DNA of 45,040 nt from a virus: the IMG/VR virus record IMGVR_UViG_3300017783_000052, positions 1 to 45,040 of that record, one strand, 5' to 3'. Both the position numbers and the translations under genes were made by a program. Shown here in pieces: positions 15,465 through 23,602 of this stretch. A model generated the notes under the pieces. The model saw only the letters and a program-made list of their open reading frames with translations. It was not told the DNA's origin and did no database searches. Numbering within the stretch: the stretch's first letter is position 1; every line of letters begins with the position of its first letter.

Positions 15465-16724
15465 ATGGCTGACACACTACAAGAAATTTATGAAGGAACT
15501 CTACAAGAGAGCGACTTTAACAGCAGTGGTGAGGCAACCATTGTTACAACAAACACTACCACTCGTCATGTTATAAAGGACGTTAATGTTAAACAAGGTG
15601 ATGCTGAAATTCCTATTAATGGTAATTTAGATATAAATGGATACAATATTGCAGACCTTACAAGGTCATCCCAAGGTTCTGCAATTATGGGAACAAGTAA
15701 TACTTTAAAAGTTAAGACAAATGACTTTCCATTAACTTATGAAGACTTAACACTACAAATTCATCATCCTTCAACCACAATTAAAACTTTTGATCAACCA
15801 AGAGTTAATGGAGTTTCTGGAAGATCAAGCACAGCAATAACTGATGTAGATGTTTCTGGTTTTGATAACTTAACAGAAAATCAAAATTATCGACAATTTT
15901 GGACAAATATAGGTCCAAGCAATAATGTTGTACAAGTTTTTAAAAACACAAATAATACCCATAAGAGTTACGTTTTAAATAGTTCAGGAACTCAAATTTA
16001 TAGCCATACTACAGATTATGAAGTTAAATGGTTTGATGGTACTCAATACCTTTATTATATGAGTTCACCTAATCTTTATAGAGTTGACACTCATTCCGCT
16101 TCTCCAAGTGCATCAGTTTATATACAAGCTCCTAGCGCAACCACTCTCTCTTCATACCCAAGTCTGTTTGGTCTTAAAGATAAATATGTAATTGCTTGGG
16201 CTGCAGGGGCCGCCTACCCATTTCTTTTTGATTTTGCTAATAATTCTTCTAGAGTAATTTCAACTGCCACTGCTACGAATACTTTTGCTTCTAATGCCAA
16301 GTTTTTTTATTTAATTGAAAAAACAAATGGTGACACTGTAATTGTAAAACCTACTAACGCCTCTGTTATTCACTATTGGGATTTTTCTCCTGCAACCACA
16401 TCATTTGACACAAATGCGTCATCAAATTACAATCAGATTAACTTATCCAAAAATTTTAAAAATTATACTGCTAGTCATGCCGTAATTGGTTCAAAACTTT
16501 ATTACGTAACTACTGACAATGACGTTGCTTTTGTTGATTTTGAGAATGCTACTCAGTTTGTAGATAGCAATGTAACACTGCCTACTAACTTTGTTGGTAC
16601 AAACTCTTATGGCACAGATATTTGGGGTACATTAACAACACCTACTGCTTCAGATGTTTCTGCCAGAACTTACACAATGTCACCGTCAATTGGAGTAAGA
16701 TTGACAGGCGTAACTTCAGCATAA
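15465..16724 (+). CDS. Probable receptor-binding/adhesin-like tail protein
   Basis: A 419-residue protein with an N-terminal segment (VTTNTTTRHVIKDVNVKQGD; residues 29-48) that resembles attachment parts of phage fibres, followed by an Asn/Thr/Tyr-rich beta-structured body. The body has repeated Tyr-containing stretches (YEVKWFDGTQYLYYMSSPNLYRVD) that could form a propeller. Its DNA is visibly more A+T-rich than the flanking fibre genes, which hints at recent acquisition. Receptor proteins often vary this way. The ATG directly follows the preceding stop. I cannot name the fold with confidence. Confidence 0.55.
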   Translation: MADTLQEIYEGTLQESDFNSSGEATIVTTNTTTRHVIKDVNVKQGDAEIPINGNLDINGYNIADLTRSSQGSAIMGTSNTLKVKTNDFPLTYEDLTLQIHHPSTTIKTFDQPRVNGVSGRSSTAITDVDVSGFDNLTENQNYRQFWTNIGPSNNVVQVFKNTNNTHKSYVLNSSGTQIYSHTTDYEVKWFDGTQYLYYMSSPNLYRVDTHSASPSASVYIQAPSATTLSSYPSLFGLKDKYVIAWAAGAAYPFLFDFANNSSRVISTATATNTFASNAKFFYLIEKTNGDTVIVKPTNASVIHYWDFSPATTSFDTNASSNYNQINLSKNFKNYTASHAVIGSKLYYVTTDNDVAFVDFENATQFVDSNVTLPTNFVGTNSYGTDIWGTLTTPTASDVSARTYTMSPSIGVRLTGVTSA

Positions 16725-16735
16725 AGGAAATTTAA

Positions 16736-17035
16736 ATGGCACTTCAAACTTTAAATCCAGAGGCAAAAACACCTGTTGCTGAGAAAAGCATTACTGTTAT
16801 GCTGACTGGGACGGCATCTGCTGAGATGTATAAATGTCCACTAAACAGAAAATTTGTTGGTCAGCTTTGGACTTCTGATGTAAATTATTATGGTCAAATA
16901 AATGGCATTGCGCTGCGTAGTACGCAGAATGAAGCTGAACCTCTTAAAATAGAATTAAGGTCAGGTGATACAGTACAATCTTCACTTACTGCATCTGAAT
17001 ATACTATGCTTCATGGGGTAGAGTCAGATGTCTAG
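16736..17035 (+). CDS. Small tail-associated protein
   Basis: A 99-residue protein (ALQTLNPEAKTPVAEKSITVMLTGTASAEMYKCPLNRKFVGQLW) with mixed beta character and one cysteine. It lies between the adhesin-like gene and the chaperone-like gene, and overlaps the latter by 8 bases (ATG within GATGTCTAG). A tail or fibre-assembly role is inferred from position; I recognise no family. Confidence 0.55.
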   Translation: MALQTLNPEAKTPVAEKSITVMLTGTASAEMYKCPLNRKFVGQLWTSDVNYYGQINGIALRSTQNEAEPLKIELRSGDTVQSSLTASEYTMLHGVESDV

Positions 17036-17354
17036 TCAACCAATTGTAAAATTATCAGAAGAGCAACTAGATGATATTCTTGCTGAAGGTAATCGTTTAA
17101 AGCGTAATCGGTTACTTGCAAAGTCTGATTGGACACAAGTTAATGATAGCCCACTAGATAACGCCACTAAAGTGCTTTGGGCTACCTATAGATCCTCACT
17201 GAGGTCACTCCCAGAGCATGAAAACTGGCCTAATCTAGAGGATGCCGATTGGCCTACTCTAGAGGATGAGCCTGATCTAGAGGATGAGGGTGAGCCTGAT
17301 CTAGAGGATGAGGATGATGTAGAAGACACAGATGCGTCTACTGAACCAGAATAA
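17028..17354 (+). CDS. Tail fibre assembly chaperone-like protein with acidic repeats
   Basis: A 108-residue protein. Residues 23-65 (LKRNRLLAKSDWTQVNDSPL ... WATYRSSLRSLPEHENWPN) match the phage tail assembly chaperone (Phage_TAC/Tfa-like) signature RNxLLxxSDWTQ and YRxxLRxLP. The last 40 residues are acidic units related to LEDEGEPD, encoded by repeated CTAGAGGATGAG-type DNA. Such chaperones help fold or attach the fibres encoded just upstream. The acidic tail is longer than I expect in the family and could vary in copy number. Confidence 0.7.
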   Translation: MSSQPIVKLSEEQLDDILAEGNRLKRNRLLAKSDWTQVNDSPLDNATKVLWATYRSSLRSLPEHENWPNLEDADWPTLEDEPDLEDEGEPDLEDEDDVEDTDASTEPE

Positions 17355-17377
17355 AGATTTTAAAATAGGATAAGAAA

Positions 17378-17884
17378 ATGAAGATTTTATTGAGTATAGT
17401 TTGCACTATATTTTTAGTTGGTTGCGCTACAAATAAAGACGTAGCTATGAACAAAGATAGTCAGTGGTCTGCGTCAGAAGCCGAACAGAAACGGCTAGAG
17501 ACTATTGCTAAAATCGCAGAGCAAGGTGAAGGTGGCGTTATCGCAGCGGCAATGCTTATGCAACAAAACAATACATACAGACCTACCATTACAAAAACCA
17601 CTGGAGATAAAGTGCTTGATGTAGTTAGCGCATTGTCACCGTCGATCATCGGCTTGGGCCAGATTTATGCGACAGTTGATGGTAACAAAATGAACAAAGA
17701 AATAGCAGTTGTTCAAAGCAATAATTCCAAAGATGTAAGAATTAATAGCAGCGACAATGCTGCGACTGTAGATATGCATACTTCAGATGTAATGGCTGAT
17801 ATTGCAGCGGCTACAATCGTTACTCAAACGAATACTACAGCTACTGTTTTATGCGTAACTGATGCAACTTATGACTGTGAATAG
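17378..17884 (+). CDS. Putative lipoprotein
   Basis: A 168-residue protein with a signal peptide MKILLSIVCTIFLVGC; the lipobox is LVGC with Cys16. It would be exported, lipidated and anchored to a membrane facing the periplasm. The remaining part has a helical segment (EAEQKRLETIAKIAEQGEGGVIAAAMLM) and Asn/Thr-rich repeats. Phage lipoproteins can block superinfection or act in lysis. Cysteine-containing ends (TVLCVTDATYDCE) may form a disulfide. No specific family was recognised. Confidence 0.65.
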   Translation: MKILLSIVCTIFLVGCATNKDVAMNKDSQWSASEAEQKRLETIAKIAEQGEGGVIAAAMLMQQNNTYRPTITKTTGDKVLDVVSALSPSIIGLGQIYATVDGNKMNKEIAVVQSNNSKDVRINSSDNAATVDMHTSDVMADIAAATIVTQTNTTATVLCVTDATYDCE

Positions 17885-17886
17885 GC

Positions 17887-17915
17887 TTGCATAAAGAACT
17901 TATTTTTTGTATAAT
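17887..17915 (+). promoter_or_regulatory. Sigma70-like promoter before the GNAT-like gene
   Basis: TTGCAT (17887-17892) and TATAAT (17910-17915) are 17 bases apart, just after the lipoprotein stop and about 34 bases before the next ATG. It lies inside the late region and lacks the GTGGC element found at other promoters of this phage. Confidence 0.75.
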
Positions 17916-17948
17916 AATAGCTATATAATCTAGGAAAATCAGAAACTT

Positions 17949-18410
17949 ATGTTAATAACGAGATCTCCTCAAAAAGAGGATATTTCTGCCATAATTGCAA
18001 TGGCAAAAGACTTTCAAAAAAACAGTTTATTTCGAGATTGCGGCTTTGAAGAAGACAAGGTCAGGCAAATAATTCTTAAATGTATAGACCCATCTAAACC
18101 TTATTTTATGGTCGTAGGTGAGCAAGATGGAATTATCTTAGGTGCTTTTTGTGGTCAAATATCTGAATACTTTTTTAGCACAAAGCGCATAGCGTCTGAT
18201 TTAGCTATCTATGTAAATCCAGAGGATAGACGATTTACTTTAAAATTTTTAAATGCTGCAGTTTCTGAGTTTGAAAAATGGGCAAAAGAGTGGGGAGCTA
18301 TTGAAATATGTATCGCCCCTTCTTCAGGGACTTACAGTCCTTCTTTCGAAAAATATTTAAAAAAGAAAAACTACAACAGAGTAGGTTTTATAACTAAGAA
18401 AGGAATATAA
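17949..18410 (+). CDS. GNAT-like acetyltransferase
   Basis: A 153-residue protein with the layout of a GNAT fold: a strand-helix start (MLITRSPQKEDISAIIAMAKDFQ), then YFMVVGEQDGIILGAFCGQIS, DLAIYVNPEDRR (the strand before the acetyl-CoA loop) and a final IEICIAPSSGTYSPSFEKYLKKKNYNRVGFITKK. The usual RxxGxG/A loop is weak here (NPEDRRFTLKFLN), so activity is uncertain. N-acetyltransferase genes of this kind occur in the structural region of marine phages. It has its own promoter and may therefore be expressed apart from the late genes. Confidence 0.6.
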   Translation: MLITRSPQKEDISAIIAMAKDFQKNSLFRDCGFEEDKVRQIILKCIDPSKPYFMVVGEQDGIILGAFCGQISEYFFSTKRIASDLAIYVNPEDRRFTLKFLNAAVSEFEKWAKEWGAIEICIAPSSGTYSPSFEKYLKKKNYNRVGFITKKGI

Positions 18411-18411
18411 T

Positions 18412-19866
18412 ATGTGTGGTGGCGGTGGCGGTGGAGCTTCGACTGAAGAAGTAGAAACCATTGTAGATGAAAAAATAGGTACATCTTCAGGGACTGTGGA
18501 TGCCCCTGGTGGAACAATGGATATTCCTACTTCCTCCGTTGATCCTGAAACTGGCGAAGTTACAACAGGTACTAACACCGTTGGATTTGGTGGTGGAACA
18601 GTAGCAGTCGGTGGGACGGTTAAAGAGGATACTGAAACGCTACTTGGCGGTCAGTCTGATATAACAGATCAGATTACGACAGGTTTCGAAACATTTCAGC
18701 CTGTTAATGTCACTAACGTTGATACCTCTGACCTAGCAAAAGAAGAGTCTATGAACGAGGGCTTTGCAGGTCTAACAAGCGGTCAGGAAGGTTTAGCACT
18801 TGGTCAGGAAGGTTTAGCAGGAAATCAAGAAACTATTGTAAATAATCAAGGTGTATTAGCAGGAAATCAAGAAAGTATATTGTCAGACACTGGAAATATA
18901 CTAGGCGAAGTAGGTGGTTTAGGTAACAAAGTAGGTGAAATTGGCGAGAACGTAAGCACTGGTTTTGATACTGTTGGAAACACACTTAATGATATTTCAG
19001 GTAATGTAGGTGAGAGATTTGATACTGTAGATGATACGTTATCAAAAGGTTTTACAGATACCAGTGATCAAATAAGTACAGGTTTTGGAGATCAAGCGAG
19101 TACGTTAGAGACTTTATCTTCTAATGTATTGGGGGGCCAAACGAGCTTACAAGAATATCTAGAAAAAGTTTCTGGAAAACAAGATACATACTTTGGGGGT
19201 CTTTCGGAAGGTCAGGCAAACCTGCAAACTGGACTTGGTGGTTTGCAAACAAACTTTTCGAATTTTGAAAATCAATACACAGACGATACGACTTTAGCAA
19301 ATCAAGCAAGGGCTGATTTACAAAGCCAAGTTACTGGTGGCTTCAATTTAGTCAGAGATGATATTTCCCAAAGCAACAACATAGCTGAACGTCAGAGGTC
19401 ACAAATTGCAAGGGATACTCAAGATTTTAACCAACAAATGCAATCATCTTTTTCATCAGCATTGAGAAATATAGATGCAGGAGTGCAAGCACAGTCACAG
19501 GATGAAGTAAATATTCGTAATGATCTCAAGCAGCGGTTAGCAACTATTAGGCAAGTAATCCTGCAACAAGGATCTAATTTAGATCCTAGCTTATCTACTG
19601 AGTTTGCTAAGTTTGCTGACAGCTTTGATGCAGATGGAAACCTAATCAGAAGTTCAACTAATAACCAAGGTAATGTAACTCAACGTGCTTTAGATGGAAA
19701 TAATCTGAATTTAGCCACATTTTCTAATACAGGCACGTTAGTAAGTAGAGACAGTATAAATGTTGATGAGGTTATGTCGGCAATGGATAGGCTAGGGTAC
19801 AAAGGCGCACAGAATAATCAGGGGCTTATGTCTCAAGGTGCGCCCTTCAATTCCACGTTTAGTTAA
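18412..19866 (+). CDS. Gly-rich/coiled-coil virion protein
   Basis: A 484-residue protein starting MCGGGGGGAS and continuing into an Asn/Gln/Gly-rich helical body with degenerate repeats (NEGFAGLTSGQEGLALGQEGLAGNQE, STGFDTVGNTLNDISGNVGERFDTVDDTLSKGF). The MCGGGGG opening is familiar from marine phage virion proteins. The heptad-like body suggests an elongated trimeric coil, for example a tail needle or internal protein. It starts 2 bases after the GNAT-like gene. The exact role is unknown. Confidence 0.6.
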   Translation: MCGGGGGGASTEEVETIVDEKIGTSSGTVDAPGGTMDIPTSSVDPETGEVTTGTNTVGFGGGTVAVGGTVKEDTETLLGGQSDITDQITTGFETFQPVNVTNVDTSDLAKEESMNEGFAGLTSGQEGLALGQEGLAGNQETIVNNQGVLAGNQESILSDTGNILGEVGGLGNKVGEIGENVSTGFDTVGNTLNDISGNVGERFDTVDDTLSKGFTDTSDQISTGFGDQASTLETLSSNVLGGQTSLQEYLEKVSGKQDTYFGGLSEGQANLQTGLGGLQTNFSNFENQYTDDTTLANQARADLQSQVTGGFNLVRDDISQSNNIAERQRSQIARDTQDFNQQMQSSFSSALRNIDAGVQAQSQDEVNIRNDLKQRLATIRQVILQQGSNLDPSLSTEFAKFADSFDADGNLIRSSTNNQGNVTQRALDGNNLNLATFSNTGTLVSRDSINVDEVMSAMDRLGYKGAQNNQGLMSQGAPFNSTFS

Positions 19867-19877
19867 TAGGATAAAAT

Positions 19878-20612
19878 ATGCACCCTAAATCAACCTCTGA
19901 TCAGGGCATAAACCTGATTAAAAAATTCGAAGGATTAGCAAAAGTAGAAGACGATGGGATGATTGTTCCGTACCGTTGTGCAGCTAATGTTCTCACGATT
20001 GGATTTGGTCACTGCAAAGGCGTAAAGAAGAATATGACGATCACAAAGGACGAAGCAGAACAGCTTCTACGGGATGATCTGAAGGTCTTCGAGCGTGAGG
20101 TTAAAAACCTTGTGACCGTACCATTAACCCAATACCAGTTCGATGCTCTAGTGTCATGGTGCTTCAACGTAGGTGCAGCCAACGTAAAAAGCTCAACACT
20201 TTTGAAGAAACTAAATGCATCTGATTATTCTGCAGTTCCTGCACAACTAATGCGTTGGAACAAGGCACGGGTTAATGGTGTTCTTAAACCCCTCAACGGG
20301 CTTACTCGCAGACGATCAGCGGAAGCTGCTTTGTTTACGATGGACTCACAGCTACCAAGTGACGATCCTGATATACCAATGGCTCAAAAAGTTACTGTAC
20401 AGGATAAGAAACCCCTGACTAAATCTAAGACGATGGCAGGTGTCGGTATTGCAGGTGCAGCCACGGGTCTGAACGAAGTAGCAGGTCAGCTAGAGGGATT
20501 AGCTTCTTACTCAGGAAACCTACAAACCATCTTTTTAATCTGTGCGGTGGGCGGCATAGCATTGGCTGCATTCGCACGATGGAAAGACCAAAAGGATGGC
20601 GTAGATGTTTAG
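19878..20612 (+). CDS. GH24 lysozyme (endolysin) with C-terminal membrane segment
   Basis: A 244-residue protein. The T4-type muramidase domain is residues 1-155: LIKKFEGL with catalytic Glu18, PYRC with Cys34 in the place of Asp, and TIGFGH with Thr40. The Glu-Asp/Cys-Thr triad spacing is E-15-C-5-T; family members also occur with Cys. The C-terminal part carries GVGIAGAATGLNEVAG and then a membrane helix (about residues 213-232, LQTIFLICAVGGIALAAF). The enzyme may therefore be tethered to the membrane. It degrades peptidoglycan at lysis. It overlaps the i-spanin gene by 8 bases. Confidence 0.85.
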   Translation: MHPKSTSDQGINLIKKFEGLAKVEDDGMIVPYRCAANVLTIGFGHCKGVKKNMTITKDEAEQLLRDDLKVFEREVKNLVTVPLTQYQFDALVSWCFNVGAANVKSSTLLKKLNASDYSAVPAQLMRWNKARVNGVLKPLNGLTRRRSAEAALFTMDSQLPSDDPDIPMAQKVTVQDKKPLTKSKTMAGVGIAGAATGLNEVAGQLEGLASYSGNLQTIFLICAVGGIALAAFARWKDQKDGVDV

Positions 20613-20850
20613 CATCTTCGGCAAGATTAAAGACTTAATAATTGCGGCTTTAGTTATTGCCCTGCCCATCCTGTACATCGTAGGTCGGGTCAAAGGTAAG
20701 GCCGCAGAGAAAAACAAAATTCTTAAAGATGAATTACAAGCCAAAGAAAAGGCTACAGATTTTTATAAGGCAATGGCTGAACATGAAGAAGATGGCTCTC
20801 TTGATACTCGCAGTGGGCTTACTGACAGGCTGCGACAGGACGGTTTATAG
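20605..20850 (+). CDS. Inner-membrane spanin (i-spanin, Rz-like)
   Basis: An 81-residue protein with a single N-terminal transmembrane helix (LIIAALVIALPILYIVG, about residues 11-27) and a charged coiled-coil tail facing the periplasm (KAAEKNKILKDELQAKEKATDFYKAMAEHEEDG). This is the shape of i-spanins. The outer-membrane partner is nested in another frame at its 3' end. Together they would fuse the inner and outer membranes at lysis of a Gram-negative host. Confidence 0.75.
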   Translation: MFSIFGKIKDLIIAALVIALPILYIVGRVKGKAAEKNKILKDELQAKEKATDFYKAMAEHEEDGSLDTRSGLTDRLRQDGL

Positions 20851-21037
20851 GACTAATTTAGAAGTCTACTGTCCACCAATTAAAACATATTCAAGTAAAT
20901 ATAGTGAACAACTGGCGAGTGAGATTGAGTCATTACCAGAGGGCTATACTGCAGTTCAAGTAACTATAGCCGATTATATAAAACTTAGAGATCGTATTCG
21001 GGTCTGTGAATTAGAAAAGGATAACCTAGATGGCTGA
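20783..21037 (+). CDS. Outer-membrane spanin lipoprotein (o-spanin, Rz1-like)
   Basis: Starting at ATG 20783 or 20792, the protein has a signal peptide MALLILAVGLLTGC with lipobox LLTGC, then a periplasmic part (YRTNLEVYCPPIKTYSSKYSEQLASEIESLPEGYTAVQVTIADYIKLRDRIRVCE). The first 59-68 bases overlap the i-spanin gene in the +1 frame, the usual embedded Rz/Rz1 arrangement. The ORF's more upstream start at 20729 is rejected because it would put 18-21 extra residues before the signal peptide. The two cysteines after the lipobox may form a disulfide. Confidence 0.75.
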   Translation: MKKMALLILAVGLLTGCDRTVYRTNLEVYCPPIKTYSSKYSEQLASEIESLPEGYTAVQVTIADYIKLRDRIRVCELEKDNLDG

Positions 21038-22868
21038 AGAAGAAAGCTTATTCACAAAAATCACGGGCTTCGATGATACAAAGGATATGTTTGATGGTGG
21101 TGGCAAGGGTGGCTCTGGCGATCAGTTTTATGGCGGCACTAATGAAGAGTATGAGGCTGCAGATGGCACTAACAACGATTCAGATAGCAATGTTGTAGAT
21201 AGATTTCTCAATACTGTCTCTAATGAAAATAACTTAGACTACCAAAATGATAGTAATACGGCCACTCAAATAACTACGAACAATTCAGGAGGTTCTTCGA
21301 ACACAACTGATGGTACTGACACACAAACTGATAATACAGCGCCAAATGAAAGTGCAATTTCTCAAGACAAAATAATAGAAATGCTTACGACTTCAGGTCT
21401 TGTTCAATCAAACGAAGATATAAAAGCGTTAGTAGACAACCCCGAAAAGTTTTTAAAGGATAGAAACGCTAGTCTTTCAGACATCGTACCAAGTATAGAC
21501 CCTAATGTTGCAGGTGCTCTTTTAGACCCAAATAATCCAAATTACATCCTAGCAGATTTAGAAAAGTATGATGTACAGATAATTGATGGCGTACCTAAAG
21601 TTACTTTGCCAGATGGTGGTACGGCTAATACATATGATGTTGTTTCAAGCGTAGATAGATTAGATGACCCAAAATACATAGTTGATCCCGTAACAGGGGA
21701 AATTAGAGATGAAAATCTCGTTAATGCTGATGATATTGTTAGTGATGTAGATGCCATTGCCACAGGAGTTAATAAAGATGGTACGGTAAACGAACTAGGT
21801 AAGTCTCTAGATGCTGTAGCAATACAAAATACAAGTCAGGTTATCGATACAAGTACAGTTTCAGGAAAGCTTCTAGCTGACGAACTTGGGCCGCTAGGAT
21901 ATGTAGACAGTAAAGAAACTATGCTAGGGCAACTAGACATTATTTCTAAATCTTTTGTGGATGCTAGTGGAAATCCTGTAATACCGTCTTGGGCGCAAGG
22001 GGCTGCGGTAAATATAAGTCGCACAATTGCATTTAGCGGCATGACGGGTGGGGCTGCAGTAGCTGCACTAAGTGGCGCATTGATGGAAGCTTCTTTGCCC
22101 ATAGCAAAATCAGACTCTGAATTTTTTAGATCTTTAAGACTTAAAAATATAGATAACACTCAGCAATCTTTTATTAACAAGTCTTTGGTTTTGTCTAAGC
22201 TTGAACTAGCTAACTTAGGGGTAAGGGAACGTGCCGCTGTAGAGAATGCTAAGTCTACACTCAAGATGGATTTAACTAATCTTGATAATGAACAACAGGC
22301 TGAAATCCTTAATACACAAATTATGGCAGATGCCTTATTTGAAGAAGTTAAAGAAGAAAATCTACAGCGAAGATTTACTGCAGAATCTCAAAATGATTTA
22401 GACAAATTCTATGACCAACTCAGTGTAGATGTTCAGACAGTAAATAGTAAACTTATAGCGGATATTAAAAGATTTAATGCAGGTGAAATTAATGACGCTA
22501 CTGAGTTCCGACAGACATTAGAAAATAGACGGTCTGAGTTTTACGCTAATATGCAGTACCTAATAGATAGCTCTAACGTTAAATGGAGGCAGACGGTTGA
22601 AACTGAGAATACTCGACTTGCTTTTGATGCTGCAGCTACCGATGTTAAGGCCATGTTGGATTTGAGCCAAGAAGGGTTAAACCGAACTTGGGATAGATTA
22701 GATTCTACTTTTGATTATTTATTTAAAGGTGCTCTTTCAGAAGAAGAATTTGAACTCAGATTATTATTAGGAGAAATGGACGCCCAAGCTCAAAGTTCAG
22801 GAGGCTCTAGTATATTTGATACTCTGATTTCGACTGCATCAAAAATTGCAGTTGCAAAACTTGTATAG
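21030..22868 (+). CDS. Internal/ejection-type virion protein 1
   Basis: A 612-residue protein that overlaps the o-spanin by 8 bases. The first 110 residues are Asp/Asn/Thr-rich and disordered. About residues 330-360 contain a Gly/Ala-rich hydrophobic segment (TIAFSGMTGGAAVAALSGALMEASL) that could insert into a membrane. The C-terminal 240 residues are helical coiled coil. Large proteins of this kind after the tail genes are typical of the internal core or ejection proteins that help DNA cross the host envelope. Inferred from position, size and composition. Confidence 0.6.
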   Translation: MAEEESLFTKITGFDDTKDMFDGGGKGGSGDQFYGGTNEEYEAADGTNNDSDSNVVDRFLNTVSNENNLDYQNDSNTATQITTNNSGGSSNTTDGTDTQTDNTAPNESAISQDKIIEMLTTSGLVQSNEDIKALVDNPEKFLKDRNASLSDIVPSIDPNVAGALLDPNNPNYILADLEKYDVQIIDGVPKVTLPDGGTANTYDVVSSVDRLDDPKYIVDPVTGEIRDENLVNADDIVSDVDAIATGVNKDGTVNELGKSLDAVAIQNTSQVIDTSTVSGKLLADELGPLGYVDSKETMLGQLDIISKSFVDASGNPVIPSWAQGAAVNISRTIAFSGMTGGAAVAALSGALMEASLPIAKSDSEFFRSLRLKNIDNTQQSFINKSLVLSKLELANLGVRERAAVENAKSTLKMDLTNLDNEQQAEILNTQIMADALFEEVKEENLQRRFTAESQNDLDKFYDQLSVDVQTVNSKLIADIKRFNAGEINDATEFRQTLENRRSEFYANMQYLIDSSNVKWRQTVETENTRLAFDAAATDVKAMLDLSQEGLNRTWDRLDSTFDYLFKGALSEEEFELRLLLGEMDAQAQSSGGSSIFDTLISTASKIAVAKLV

Positions 22869-22877
22869 GAAAACGCC

Positions 22878-23057
22878 ATGAGATTTGAAGACGTAATAGA
22901 AAAATCCATAAAATCTTTTTTAAAGGGAAAACTGCCTGAAGAGCTAGAAAAGGTTCAAGGGGAGAGCATTGTATATACGCCTGTATACATGGATGAATTA
23001 GAAGAAGAATTAAATGATATGGAACCAGAAGTTGAGGAAGATGTAGATGCTAAATAG
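22878..23057 (+). CDS. Small acidic protein (59 residues)
   Basis: The ATG at 22878 follows AGGAAAACGCC and gives a 59-residue product starting MRFEDVIEKSIKSFLKGKLPEELEKVQ with a very acidic C-terminal third. It overlaps the start of the next gene by 11 bases in another frame, and its start is 9 bases after the previous stop. Tight packing and a plausible ribosome site support it. Function unknown, perhaps a virion assembly factor. Confidence 0.65.
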   Translation: MRFEDVIEKSIKSFLKGKLPEELEKVQGESIVYTPVYMDELEEELNDMEPEVEEDVDAK

Positions 23058-23601
23058 TCAAAACTCTGGGCCAATTCCAGGTGCTAATTATACGTCCGAT
23101 ACTCGAAACTACCCTTGGCATAGACCCCCAGAAATAGAAACCTATGATGCTACGGTTGAGTATGTAATGGGTCTTATGCAGGAAGAAGAGACAGCCGAAG
23201 TTGTGTACAGCTTAATGGGTATAGGAAGACCTCTGACTAATATCGTTGCAGGTTTGATGATGCAAAGTATAGCCAGAGGTAAATTCCAAATAGACATGGC
23301 TATTCTAGCTGCAGGGCCAGTGTATCGATACCTACAAATACTGGCTGATAATGAAGGTATTTCTTACGAAAGTGGCCTAGATAAAAAGCGTATTCCAATC
23401 ACCTCAACTACTATGAAAGCCCTCTTAGGAATAGTTGATGAAGAGGACGAAGAAGAAGACGCTTCTGAGGCCCCCACAGAGGCCGCAGCAATGCCTGTAG
23501 GCGGCTTAATGGGATCACCCGAACCTACGGATGAAAGCGTAGCTCCTGCGGAAGAACAGGCAGCAATGCTTGGCATGAACGAAGAAGAAGAGGAAGCTTA
23601 A
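23047..23601 (+). CDS. Helical virion protein, function unknown
   Basis: A 184-residue protein with a Pro/Tyr-containing N-terminal head (NSGPIPGANYTSDTRNYPWHRPPEIETYDATV), a helical middle (MGLMQEEETAEVVYSLMGIGRPLTNIVAGLMMQSIARGKF), and an acidic Ala/Glu-rich tail. No enzyme motif was recognised. Its place between putative ejection proteins suggests a virion component. It overlaps the 59-residue gene and ends 1 base before the next start. Confidence 0.65.
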   Translation: MLNSQNSGPIPGANYTSDTRNYPWHRPPEIETYDATVEYVMGLMQEEETAEVVYSLMGIGRPLTNIVAGLMMQSIARGKFQIDMAILAAGPVYRYLQILADNEGISYESGLDKKRIPITSTTMKALLGIVDEEDEEEDASEAPTEAAAMPVGGLMGSPEPTDESVAPAEEQAAMLGMNEEEEEA

Positions 23602-23602
23602 T

